7,699 bases of DNA from Oscillospiraceae bacterium (GCA_009776345.1 WRLS01000102.1:1-7699), one strand, 5' to 3'. Positions 1 to 5,886 are shown, numbered from the stretch's first letter. Program-made: numbers and translations. Notes: generated by a model not told the origin, from the sequence alone.

Positions 1-85
1 CCCGCAGAAATCAAAGATTCCACACTTGCCAGAACGGTAGGTAGAGCAATCAGTAAAATACATCTGCCTTCCGCTTTCGCCTTGC
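1..85 (+). repeat. Dispersed repeat, left copy (window edge)
   Basis: By hand alignment this stretch matches the reverse complement of 7550-7635 at roughly 80% identity, with three single-base gap positions. The longest identical runs are the final 18 bases (through the CTTGC end) and shorter runs around CCACACTTGCC and GAGCAATCA. Bases 25-30 (CTTGCC) can pair with bases 36-41 (GGTAGG) around an AGAAC loop. Gap lengths that are not multiples of three, and stops in the matching frame, argue against shared coding. The element probably continues left of the window. Its nature (relic mobile element, structured RNA or REP-like sequence) is not known to me. Confidence 0.75.
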
Positions 86-575
86 GAGGCTCAAATGCTG
101 GGCGCGGGAAAAAAGATAATATGAAAAAAGAAAACATGATTTTTCCCCGCTTACACACCTTCAGTTAGTAGTTTAGCTTTGATGGACACAAGGCACCAAA
201 GACAAGTAGGCGCAAACCCAAAATAGGGAGCGACGCCCGGAAGCGCCCGCGCACGTAATAACAGCGGAAAAAGTCTTTGATTTCTTTTATTCCTAATACC
301 TTTTTTCGCGTTCCAGCCCTGGAGCTTGGCTCGGCTGAGCGATTGGGCGGATTATAGGGCAAAGCGTTTGACGTGCGCGATGGAGAACACAAAGCTATGC
401 GGCTTGTCGAAATGGGGGTTCGGGGTCTCCCCGGCGCGCTTTGGTTACTTTGCCGCGTTGCAAAGTAACTGCCCCCGCGGCATGAGCGGCTGGGCTGTGC
501 GCAGCTACAATGAGAAACAAACATATCGTAGGCACGGGTTTTTCATTTTACATTCTGGGATAATCGCAAAACCCC
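86..575. other. Non-coding, repeat-like intergenic region
   Basis: I see no supportable gene in these 490 bases. Open frames on both strands (about 165-524 minus and 326-610 plus) lack a ribosome site, overlap each other, and read as arginine-, serine- and proline-rich strings typical of translated non-coding DNA. Visible structure includes a long-looped inverted repeat (GCGGGAAAAA near 104-113 against TTTTTCCCCGC at 140-150), the short dyads TCCAG/CTGGA and GCTC/GAGC near 312-340, and a perfect 10-bp stem at 444-469. It resembles intergenic repeat DNA from gut Clostridia, but that is recollection rather than a search. Confidence 0.55.
444..469. repeat. Perfect 10-bp hairpin
   Basis: GTTACTTTGC (444-453) and GCAAAGTAAC (460-469) are exact inverted repeats around the 6-base loop CGCGTT. 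No T-run follows on either strand, so it is a poor intrinsic terminator. It lies about 105 bases beyond the stop of the minus-strand beta-helix gene and may be part of a larger repeated intergenic module. Confidence 0.7.
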
Positions 576-1334
576 TCACTTCGCTACCTTGCTTTCCTCT
601 TCTTTCATAAGCCTAACTGCGCGCCGCAGGCTCATGCCCGGCGGGGTTATAAGGGCCCGGCCGTCGGGTATTTTGGTATCGCGGCGCAGATATGTATACA
701 TCCCTACCCGGCTGTTCCTGCCGGTGTGCGTCCCCGGCGTCAGGTAGGCGTTTGCGCCGACGACCGTGCCCTCCCCTAATGTAATTTTCCCGAGTATCAG
801 GCTGCCGTTTTCAAAGAGGTGGCAGTTTACAAAAGCCTCGCCGCCGATGATTACATTGTCCTCGACCTCAAGCAGGTAAGCATCGTACAAATCCTTTGTG
901 TTGACGAAAACCTCTTTCCCGACCTTCGCCCCTGCCGCGCGCAGGTAAATCTTAATCCAGTTGTTCCCCCTGATAAACGCCAGCACAAGGTTTACCACCC
1001 AAAGGTGCAGGCCCGAATATACCAGCCACCGGAAGAAAACCGGCGAACCGACCGGATACGCCCCGGGGGCAAGCCCGCGTGTCAAAAGGCGCTCGGCAAA
1101 CCCCGCCACAACAGCGGAGGATATAAGGAAGACATAAAATCCCAAAAAGCAGATTAAGATAAATAAAAACATTGAAACCGCCCCGCCCCCCAAAAGCCAT
1201 GCCCCCCGGCGTATCAGCAAAAAGGACGGGATGCTGGCTACGGAGAAAACCACGCAGTAAAAAGCATATACAAAAACCGACAGCACCTCGAAGGAGATAG
1301 GGTTTCTGAGTATTTTGTCAATCAAGCCTTTCAT
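576..1334 (-). CDS. Membrane-anchored left-handed beta-helix (hexapeptide-repeat) protein
   Basis: A 252-residue protein with hydrophobic segments at about 17-41 and 45-77, a third amphipathic or membrane stretch at about 100-120, then a hexapeptide-repeat domain at about 125-215. The repeats show the alternating small/aliphatic pattern (IIGGEAFVN, LGEGTVVGANAYL, NSRVGMYTYL) of left-handed beta-helix acyltransferases. The arrangement resembles the membrane and beta-helix tail of Pls-type non-ribosomal peptide synthetases: a G-A-K-V-G entry, an acidic D-N-V-I-I-G turn and an H-L-F-E motif. Here there is no adenylation or carrier domain. Substrate and reaction are unknown; acyl transfer or a scaffold role at the membrane are both possible. 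The start at 1334 is chosen over the in-frame ATG at 1352 because AGGATGG sits 6 bases upstream of it. The gene is monocistronic and divergent from the phosphodiesterase operon. Confidence 0.85.
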   Translation of the reverse strand: MKGLIDKILRNPISFEVLSVFVYAFYCVVFSVASIPSFLLIRRGAWLLGGGAVSMFLFILICFLGFYVFLISSAVVAGFAERLLTRGLAPGAYPVGSPVFFRWLVYSGLHLWVVNLVLAFIRGNNWIKIYLRAAGAKVGKEVFVNTKDLYDAYLLEVEDNVIIGGEAFVNCHLFENGSLILGKITLGEGTVVGANAYLTPGTHTGRNSRVGMYTYLRRDTKIPDGRALITPPGMSLRRAVRLMKEEESKVAK

Positions 1335-1366
1335 GCGGCACCATCCTATCATGTGAAGATAGGGAT

Positions 1367-1395
1367 ATTATAGATAATTATCGGGTATACGTCAA
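1367..1395 (-). promoter_or_regulatory. Promoter of the beta-helix gene
   Basis: Read on the minus strand, TTGACG (1395-1390) is followed by a 17-base spacer and a perfect TATAAT (1372-1367). This is a near-consensus housekeeping sigma promoter, with the start codon about 32 bases past the -10. It lies inside the 94-bp divergent spacer shared with the phosphodiesterase operon. I could not pick an equally clear plus-strand promoter there. Confidence 0.8.
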
Positions 1396-1428
1396 TATGA
1401 AAATAAAAACCGGAAAGGGATGAAAACT

Positions 1429-2184
1429 ATGGCACGCACAAAAATCCAGGCGCACCGCGGCGCGTCCGCCTACTTGCCGGAAAACACAATGGAGGCTTTT
1501 GCCCTGGCGGCAGAGCAGAAAGCCGACGGCATTGAGCTGGACGTACATCTTACCAAGGACGGCTACGCGGTAGTCGCCCACGACGAGCGGCTTGAGCGCG
1601 TATCGGACGGCACGGGGCTGATAAACGCTTACACGCTTGAAGAGCTGCGGCGGCTGAACTTCGGCAAGCTTTTCCCCGATTTGCCGCCATGCCGCATACC
1701 GACGCTGGCGGAGGTGTACACATTCGTAAGGGAAACCGGCATGATGGTAAATGTTGAGCTGAAAACTACCATGTTTTTCTATCCCGGGCTTGCGCAGAAG
1801 CTGGTGGAGCTTGCGCGGGAATACAGCATGGAGGATCGCGTGATCTATTCCTCGTTCAACCATTATTCTCTGATGGAAGTAAAAAAGCTAAACCCGGACG
1901 CAAAAATCGGGCTGCTGTACCAGCTTGGCATGGTAGACCCATGGGTGTACGCGAACTACACAAAAGCCTACGCGATACATCCCCATTATTTCATCATCGC
2001 TTCTTTGCCGGAAACTGTGGAGATGTGCCATAAAAACGGCGTGGCAGTGAATGTCTGGACCGTCAACGAGCCTGAGGTTATGAAGGAGATGATGAAGCTC
2101 GGCGTGGATGGCATTATCACAGACAAGCCCGATCTTGCCTTTGCCTGCCACGAAGAAATTTGTGTAAAAGGAGGCCCGTCATGA
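1429..2184 (+). CDS. Glycerophosphodiester phosphodiesterase (UgpQ/GDPD type)
   Basis: A 251-residue cytosolic protein predicted to hydrolyse glycerophosphodiesters to sn-glycerol 3-phosphate and an alcohol. Family hallmarks are complete: AHRGASAYLPENT at 8-20 with catalytic His9 and Arg10; DGIELDVHLTKDG at 33-45 with metal ligands Glu36 and Asp38; His51-Asp52; NVELK at 108-112 with Glu110 and Lys112; NVWTVN; and the C-terminal DGIITDKPD. There is no signal peptide and the length is usual for the compact UgpQ-like class. Start 1429 is preferred to the in-frame ATG at 1420 because GGAAAGGG ends 9 bases before it but directly abuts the earlier ATG. The gene overlaps the following transporter by four bases (ATGA). 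Role: recovery of glycerol phosphate from deacylated phospholipid or teichoic-acid debris. Confidence 0.92.
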   Translation: MARTKIQAHRGASAYLPENTMEAFALAAEQKADGIELDVHLTKDGYAVVAHDERLERVSDGTGLINAYTLEELRRLNFGKLFPDLPPCRIPTLAEVYTFVRETGMMVNVELKTTMFFYPGLAQKLVELAREYSMEDRVIYSSFNHYSLMEVKKLNPDAKIGLLYQLGMVDPWVYANYTKAYAIHPHYFIIASLPETVEMCHKNGVAVNVWTVNEPEVMKEMMKLGVDGIITDKPDLAFACHEEICVKGGPS

Positions 2185-3392
2185 TAGACGAGAAACTGAA
2201 TGTCAAAAAAACGGTTTTGCTGTCCTTTGGGTTTTTCGGCTCATCAATTGTGTGGAGCGTTTACAACGCGTATGTCCCGCTGATTTTAGACGGCTTTGTA
2301 AGCAGCGCCGCGATTATCGGCATTATTATGTCGATCGATAATTTATTCGGCGTAGTCTTTCAGCCTCTGTTCGGCGGAATAAGTGACCGTACCCGCACCC
2401 GCTTCGGGCGGCGGCTCCCGTTTTTATTCATATGTATGCCGATAAGCGCCGTGCTTTTTGTTTTGATCCCGCACATGGGCAGCCTTTGGTCGCTGATGGG
2501 CGTGGTGGTCATCTTCACCTTTGTGATGAGCATTTGGCGCACGCCCGCCGTTTCCCTCATGCCCGACCTTACCCCCGGCCCGTTTCAGAGCCAGGCCAAC
2601 GGCATTGTAAACCTAATGGGCGGCGTGGCGGCTGTGCTGGCGTTCGCCGGGGGCGGGATACTATTTGACCTGGGCGGCTTCCCGCTGCCGTTTTTAGTCA
2701 GCGCGATGCTTATGCTTGGGGCGATGGCGGTTTTGGCGCTGTTTGTCAGGGAGCCGCAGTACCCGCCGCTGCCGCCGAAAGAGGAGCGCAAAAAATCCGC
2801 GGTAAAGCTTGACCGCGCGGAGAAAAAGAGCCTTATACTGATCCTGAGCGCGATATTCTTCTGGTTTTTGGGATACAACGCGGTGGAAACATTTTTCAGC
2901 CTGTACGCGACTGCGGCACTGGGCGTAACTCCCGGGCAGGCGTCGATAATGCTTTCGGTTTTCGCGCTCGCGCTTGTCGCGTTCGCAATCCCCGCCGGGG
3001 TAATCGGGGCAAAAATCGGCCGCCGCAAAACGATACTTATCGGGCTTGCGGGCGTAACGGTAATATTCCTGCCGCTCGCGTTTATCGCGGACCCTTGGAT
3101 TGCGCGGGGGCTTATGCTGCTGGGCGGGATGTTCTGGGCGTGTGTGAACATAAACTCCCTGCCCATGATCGTGCGGCTTGCAGGGGTTACGAAAATCGGC
3201 ACATTTATCGGCTATTACTATCTTTTTTCGTTCAGCTCACAGCTTATAACCGCGCCGCTTTACGGTATAATCCACGATGCGGTGGGCGATTACCGCTCCC
3301 TGTTTGTTTACGCGTGCGCTACATTCGCGATTGCCATGCTCTGCCTGTTTTTCGTGCGGCATGGGGAAGCGGAGCAAGCTCCGCAGGATTGA
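2181..3392 (+). CDS. MFS transporter, GPH/SLC45-like
   Basis: A 403-residue polytopic membrane protein with about 12 hydrophobic segments. Motif A of the GPH/SLC45-like branch is visible at 65-78 (GGISDRTRTRFGRR, with Asp69 and the arginine cluster), followed by the branch-typical R-T-P-A-V-S-L-M-P-D-L-T-P loop. The second-half equivalent is GAKIGRRKT. A charged, proline-rich loop (about 198-222) separates the two halves. Known relatives move sugars or glycosides with a cation; the substrate here is not readable. Coupling to the phosphodiesterase suggests, as inference, uptake or export of a related glycerol-containing or sugar compound. Start 2181 has AAAGGAGG 6 bases upstream and overlaps the previous stop as ATGA, so translational coupling is likely. 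The last codons and stop lie inside the repeat at 3383-3464, so the C-terminus may have been changed by insertion. Confidence 0.88.
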   Translation: MIDEKLNVKKTVLLSFGFFGSSIVWSVYNAYVPLILDGFVSSAAIIGIIMSIDNLFGVVFQPLFGGISDRTRTRFGRRLPFLFICMPISAVLFVLIPHMGSLWSLMGVVVIFTFVMSIWRTPAVSLMPDLTPGPFQSQANGIVNLMGGVAAVLAFAGGGILFDLGGFPLPFLVSAMLMLGAMAVLALFVREPQYPPLPPKEERKKSAVKLDRAEKKSLILILSAIFFWFLGYNAVETFFSLYATAALGVTPGQASIMLSVFALALVAFAIPAGVIGAKIGRRKTILIGLAGVTVIFLPLAFIADPWIARGLMLLGGMFWACVNINSLPMIVRLAGVTKIGTFIGYYYLFSFSSQLITAPLYGIIHDAVGDYRSLFVYACATFAIAMLCLFFVRHGEAEQAPQD

Positions 3393-3464
3393 GGATTAAG
3401 GTTTCAGGTTTTAGGAAAAGAGCGAAACGACAAATTCCTTCCCTTCCTAAATCCTCATTCCTGC
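3383..3464. repeat. 82-bp heptad-built repeat, copy 1
   Basis: Same length and about 89% identical (nine differences counted) to 3689-3770, in the same orientation. The left arm is GCAGG plus four 7-base units, ATTGAGG, ATTAAGG, TTTCAGG and TTTTAGG (3388-3415). The right arm, read on the other strand, is GCAGG, AATGAGG, ATTTAGG. The arms form a 15-bp inverted repeat with one mismatch (3383-3397 against 3450-3464), plus an inner TTTAGGAA/TTCCTAAA pairing. The stop codon of the upstream transporter (3390-3392) is inside the left arm. No long T-run follows, so any terminator role is uncertain. A REP-like or MITE-like element is possible. Confidence 0.85.
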
Positions 3465-3688
3465 CGAAGGCCGCAGACGGCGGGGGTTGTTCCCCGCAAA
3501 CCGCCGCCAAAGACAACCCCCGGCACTTCGTGCCGCCCCCTTCGTGCGCGAAGGGGGCAAAAAACACGTAAAAATATTGTTTGTTCGGTAAATTCGGGGC
3601 GTCGGGGACGGCGTCCTCGACGTCCCGCATCGCACGATGTGACGTGATAATTTATGGGCGGGAAAACCCCTCCCCTACGGCGCGCCGC
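3465..3688. other. GC-rich hairpin cluster between the twin repeats
   Basis: Spacer between convergent genes with no coding sequence I can support. Stems seen: CGGGGGTTGT 3481-3490 with ACAACCCCCG 3513-3522; CGGCAC 3521-3526 with GTGCCG 3530-3535; CCCCCTTCG 3536-3544 with CGAAGGGGG 3549-3557 around a TGCG loop; GTCGGGGAC 3601-3609 with GTCCTCGAC 3613-3621 (one G-T pair). The first two stems overlap by two bases and may compete. None has a proper T-run downstream, although together they may end transcription from both sides. The part from about 3590 to 3685 looks like common intergenic repeat modules of gut Clostridia, which is recollection only. Confidence 0.7.
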
Positions 3689-3770
3689 GCAGGTTTTAGG
3701 ATTAAGGTTTCAGGATTTAGGAAAAGGACGAAACGACAAATATCTTCCCTTCCTAAAACCTCAATCCTGC
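3689..3770. repeat. 82-bp heptad-built repeat, copy 2
   Basis: Direct repeat of 3383-3464. Left arm GCAGG followed by TTTTAGG, ATTAAGG, TTTCAGG, ATTTAGG (3694-3721); central AAACGACAAAT shared with copy 1; right arm, on the minus strand, GCAGG, ATTGAGG, TTTTAGG. Its own arms pair less well than those of copy 1 (15 of 19). Its right end is the exact complement of the first 12 bases of copy 1 (GCAGGATTGAGG), so the whole 3383-3770 block is bounded by a perfect 12-bp inverted repeat. It ends 10 bases before the stop of the convergent membrane-protein gene. Confidence 0.85.
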
Positions 3771-3780
3771 GCGAAGTGCC

Positions 3781-4641
3781 CTACCCCAAAATCCCCGCGA
3801 TAACCCCGATAAACTCCGCTTGGTCAAGCCCCTGCGAGAAGATCAACATTCCGCTGCCCAGGTACATTATCTCAGCTTTGTACATAAGGCCGTCCCCAAA
3901 GCGGCCGCTGCTGTGTCCAATCAGCAGTTCCACGCCGTTTATCACAGATTTTTCATAGCCGTCCGAGCCGTCCGCGAGCAGCATGGCGTCGGTGTACGGC
4001 AGTTTCCCCTTGTCTATTGTTATGTGAAGCTGCCTTGTGACATCGTCGTTTACATACCACGCGATGTTTGCGCTGTGATATATTTCGCCCGTCCCGCCGT
4101 CCTCTTTGTATATGCCGTAGCTGCTGTCTTCCGCTTCAGCTAAATCTGCGGGAAGGTTTGACGGGAAAAAGCTGAAGCCGTAAAAAGCCGTGATTTCGTC
4201 TTTATCCATCGGGACAAAATCTTCCTGCAATAATTGCGCGATAATCCTGTCGCCGACTATTTCCGGCAGCTCATTGATGACAATGTAGTCCCCCGCCGTG
4301 TCAAAGGAATCGCCGCCTGCCGCTTCTTCCGGCCATATATCATCGGTGATGCCACCCGCAGAAGCGGCGGAATTCGGTCCGGCGTCAAATGCCTGATCCA
4401 TAGCAATTTCCGGTCCCGCGCCGGATATCATGTTCGCCGATGTCATTTCCGGCATGGCAATTTCCGGCTGTGACGATATCCGCTGGGCTACAATCCCCGC
4501 GATTATCATAAGGCAGGCCGCCGCGGCGATCCAACCGAATTTTACGGGGATTGCGCGCCTTTTCGGAGCTTCTTTATCTGCGGCCTCGACAAGCGCAGGG
4601 TCCACCGCGCCGATCGCCCTGAAAAGATCCCTGCTGCTCAT
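3781..4641 (-). CDS. Single-pass membrane protein, putative anti-sigma factor or sigma partner
   Basis: A 286-residue protein with a short cytoplasmic N-terminus (1-34, ending in a basic KRR turn), one membrane helix at about 35-52, an acidic, glycine/serine-rich low-complexity linker at about 58-115 that repeats PEIAM, and a folded extracellular domain to the end. The last 80 residues (an N-G-V-E-L-L-I segment, then an alternating beta pattern ending in a short helix) loosely recall DUF4367-type domains; this is a weak guess. The start overlaps the sigma gene stop as ATGA, with GAGGGGG 7 bases upstream. Such coupling to an ECF sigma factor, plus an N-terminus inside and a sensor domain outside, is the usual anti-sigma arrangement. 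No zinc-binding H-x3-C-x2-C anti-sigma motif is present, so the mechanism would be of another class. Transcribed second in the sigma operon. Confidence 0.75.
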   Translation of the reverse strand: MSSRDLFRAIGAVDPALVEAADKEAPKRRAIPVKFGWIAAAACLMIIAGIVAQRISSQPEIAMPEMTSANMISGAGPEIAMDQAFDAGPNSAASAGGITDDIWPEEAAGGDSFDTAGDYIVINELPEIVGDRIIAQLLQEDFVPMDKDEITAFYGFSFFPSNLPADLAEAEDSSYGIYKEDGGTGEIYHSANIAWYVNDDVTRQLHITIDKGKLPYTDAMLLADGSDGYEKSVINGVELLIGHSSGRFGDGLMYKAEIMYLGSGMLIFSQGLDQAEFIGVIAGILG

Positions 4642-5195
4642 AAAAGGACCCCCTCTTTTTCCAGATGAATTTTCAGCTTGCCCCTCATGCGGAACAAAAT
4701 TGATTTGACCTTGCTTTCGCTCATACTAAAGCGCACCGCGATACTGCCTATAGAATCCGCGTACCAATACCTGCGCAAAAATATCCCCCGGTTCCCGTCG
4801 GTTTGAAGGCGCAGGAAATCCGATATTATTTTAGCTGTTTCATCCTCGTCAAAGCTGGACTCAACGCTTTCCGGGGATGAAACGCAGCCCTCCAGCTCAG
4901 ACAGGATGAGGTCGAATTCGCTGTTGCGTTTCTTGGCTTTGTTGTAGTCGTACTTGCCCAGCGCGATGTTCCGCGCGATCTTCCCCAAAAACGCTTTAAG
5001 ATAATTCGGCCGCTGTGACGGCATGGCGTTCCAGGCGCCTAGGTATGCGTCGTTCACACATTCCTCGGAGTCATTTTCGTTTGTGAGGATATTGTTCGCG
5101 ATTGCCATCAAGTACCGCCCGTATTTAACGGCGGTTTCCATAATTGCGCTTTCGGAGCGGCTCCAATACAGATCTATGATTTCTATGTCCTCCAT
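4638..5195 (-). CDS. RNA polymerase sigma factor, ECF subfamily
   Basis: A 185-residue sigma-70 family protein with only regions 2 and 4. Region 2 spans about 17-85 (core-binding helix with the acidic N-D-S-E-E-C-V-N-D-A-Y-L stretch, then A-W-N-A-M-P and the DNA-melting helix F-L-G-K-I-A-R-N-I-A). Region 4 spans about 120-178, with helix-turn-helix IGSIAVRFSMSESKVKSILFRMR for -35 recognition. An acidic linker (about 100-119) separates them. Length is normal for ECF factors. Start 5195 is chosen over the ATG at 5213 because AAAGGAGG lies 6 bases before it. The gene is the first of two overlapping genes; the second is its likely membrane partner. The upstream ECF-style promoter suggests autoregulation. 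The inducing signal and regulon are not readable; the external domain of the partner hints at an envelope signal. Confidence 0.92.
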   Translation of the reverse strand: MEDIEIIDLYWSRSESAIMETAVKYGRYLMAIANNILTNENDSEECVNDAYLGAWNAMPSQRPNYLKAFLGKIARNIALGKYDYNKAKKRNSEFDLILSELEGCVSSPESVESSFDEDETAKIISDFLRLQTDGNRGIFLRRYWYADSIGSIAVRFSMSESKVKSILFRMRGKLKIHLEKEGVLL

Positions 5196-5227
5196 GCTAT
5201 ACCTCCTTTGCATTACCGGTATTCATA

Positions 5228-5259
5228 TATATAGTGGGCAAATTTTGCTTCCGGTTGCA
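5228..5259 (-). promoter_or_regulatory. Putative ECF-dependent promoter of the sigma operon
   Basis: Read on the minus strand, TGCAACC (5259-5253) is followed by a 16-base spacer and CACTATATA (5236-5228), about 33 bases before the sigma start codon. An AAC-containing -35 element at this spacing is characteristic of ECF-type promoters. I could not find a good TTGACA partner for the TATATA, which favours recognition by the ECF factor itself. Inference from motif and position only. Confidence 0.5.
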
Positions 5260-5269
5260 CTACGCACGG

Positions 5270-5315
5270 CGAACCAAGATAAAAGCGCTGCGCGCTTTCA
5301 TCTTGGTTCGTTTTT
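5270..5315. terminator. Long hairpin with T-run on the plus strand
   Basis: CGAACCAAGAT (5270-5280) pairs with ATCTTGGTTCG (5300-5310), and the inner AAAGCGC (5282-5288) with GCGCTTT (5292-5298) around TGC. This makes an 18-bp stem with one A-C mismatch, followed by TTTTT (5311-5315). In sequence it is an intrinsic terminator reading rightward, yet no plus-strand gene precedes it. On the minus strand it lies between the cupin stop and the sigma promoter, without a T-run, so there it may only impede read-through. Confidence 0.6.
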
Positions 5316-5319
5316 AGTA

Positions 5320-5390
5320 TGTCGGATGCAAGGGTCGCCCCTACCTTTGCCTCCCTCATTGAGGGAGGTGGCGCGTATGCGCCGGAGGGA
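5320..5390. repeat. Hairpin-rich intergenic repeat module
   Basis: Contains two exact hairpins: CCTCCCTC (5350-5357) with GAGGGAGG (5361-5368) around ATT, and GGCGC (5370-5374) with GCGCC (5379-5383) around GTAT. A GGGTCGCCCCTACC segment precedes them. The combination resembles dispersed intergenic modules I associate with gut Clostridia, though only one copy is in this window. It sits 14 bases past the cupin stop and could slow minus-strand transcription; no T-run is present. Confidence 0.5.
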
Positions 5391-5403
5391 GTCTGTTGCA
5401 GCT

Positions 5404-5748
5404 TTATACCGCGATGACCGCGAACAGCACGGCGTTTTTATCGGTATCGTTGCGCAGGGCGTGGGAACCGCCGCCGCCTGTGGACATGACATCGCCCTTT
5501 GCAAAAACGGTTTCGTTACCGTCCGCGCCGATGCTGACAAGCTCGCCCTCCAGCACATAGAAGATTTCGGTTTCAGCCTCGTGGATATGCTGCCCGATTG
5601 AGCATCCCGGCGCGATGACAAGCTCGGCGCAAAGCCTGCACTTGCCGAACATCTCGTCTTTTTCCATGCGGTGGTTTATAACGATCTCGCCTTCGCCGCC
5701 GCCTATCGCGCGTTTTTCTGTCCTTATATCGTTCTCCTTGCGTATCAT
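5404..5748 (-). CDS. Small single-domain cupin protein
   Basis: A 114-residue cupin. The first cupin motif fits exactly: Gly48, five residues, His54-x-His56, four residues, Glu61, six residues, Gly68. The second fits except that the usual proline is Gly91: Gly85, then Gly93, His96 and Asn100. The metal-binding set would be His54, His56, Glu61 and His96, so a divalent metal ion is expected. Small single cupins include isomerases, dioxygenases and sensing domains, and the substrate cannot be read here. Start 5748 is chosen over an upstream ATG at 5832 because GGGAGGA lies 6 bases before it and the longer version would run back through the promoter. The gene has its own strong promoter and is divergent from recA. 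No second gene follows in the transcript before the hairpin-rich spacer. Confidence 0.85.
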   Translation of the reverse strand: MIRKENDIRTEKRAIGGGEGEIVINHRMEKDEMFGKCRLCAELVIAPGCSIGQHIHEAETEIFYVLEGELVSIGADGNETVFAKGDVMSTGGGGSHALRNDTDKNAVLFAVIAV

Positions 5749-5764
5749 GGCCGATCCTCCCATA

Positions 5765-5795
5765 TAGAAAATAGGAATTAGAAAATAGAAATTAG
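5765..5795. repeat. 7-bp-periodic tract in the cupin leader
   Basis: On the plus strand the tract reads TAGAAAA, TAGGAAT, TAGAAAA, TAGAAAT, TAG, a tandem of 7-base units (or two 14-base units with one difference). It lies between the cupin -10 element and ribosome site, so it forms nearly all of the cupin 5' leader. The TAGGAAT unit is close to the TAGGATT unit of the 82-bp repeats at 3383-3770, which share the 7-base period. Slippage could change its length. Confidence 0.7.
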
Positions 5796-5803
5796 TGAAG
5801 TAC

Positions 5804-5832
5804 AGTATACCATATAATCCCGGGCAAGACAA
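5804..5832 (-). promoter_or_regulatory. Cupin promoter
   Basis: On the minus strand TTGTCT (5832-5827), a 17-base spacer and TATACT (5809-5804), with TGG directly before the -10 resembling an extended -10. The predicted start of transcription is near 5797, giving a leader of about 50 bases. Confidence 0.75.
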
Positions 5833-5857
5833 TAATTGAGAAAAATTTTCCCGAACA

Positions 5858-5886
5858 TTGTTTTTATTTGCGAAATATTGTATAAT
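5858..5886 (+). promoter_or_regulatory. recA promoter
   Basis: TTGTTT (5858-5863), a 17-base spacer and a perfect TATAAT (5881-5886). The -35 overlaps CGAACATTGTTT (5852-5863), which resembles a Gram-positive LexA box (CGAAC, four bases, GTTYG) but has only three bases between the half sites. SOS control is therefore plausible but not shown. Confidence 0.75.

Noticed and set aside
165..524. 119-codon open frame on the minus strand
   Set aside because: No ribosome site, low-complexity composition, and overlap with another spurious frame and hairpins; reads as translated intergenic repeat.
326..610. 94-codon open frame on the plus strand
   Set aside because: It crosses the 10-bp hairpin and the end of the convincing minus-strand gene, has no ribosome site, and no recognisable domain.
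3465..3688. Possible CRISPR-like array in the spacer with repeats
   Set aside because: Only two 82-bp copies separated by 224 bases, repeats too long and not regularly spaced, and no cas gene.
5404..5832. Longer 142-residue version of the cupin
   Set aside because: It would begin within the -35 element of a good promoter and translate the 7-bp repeat leader; the ATG at 5748 has a proper ribosome site.
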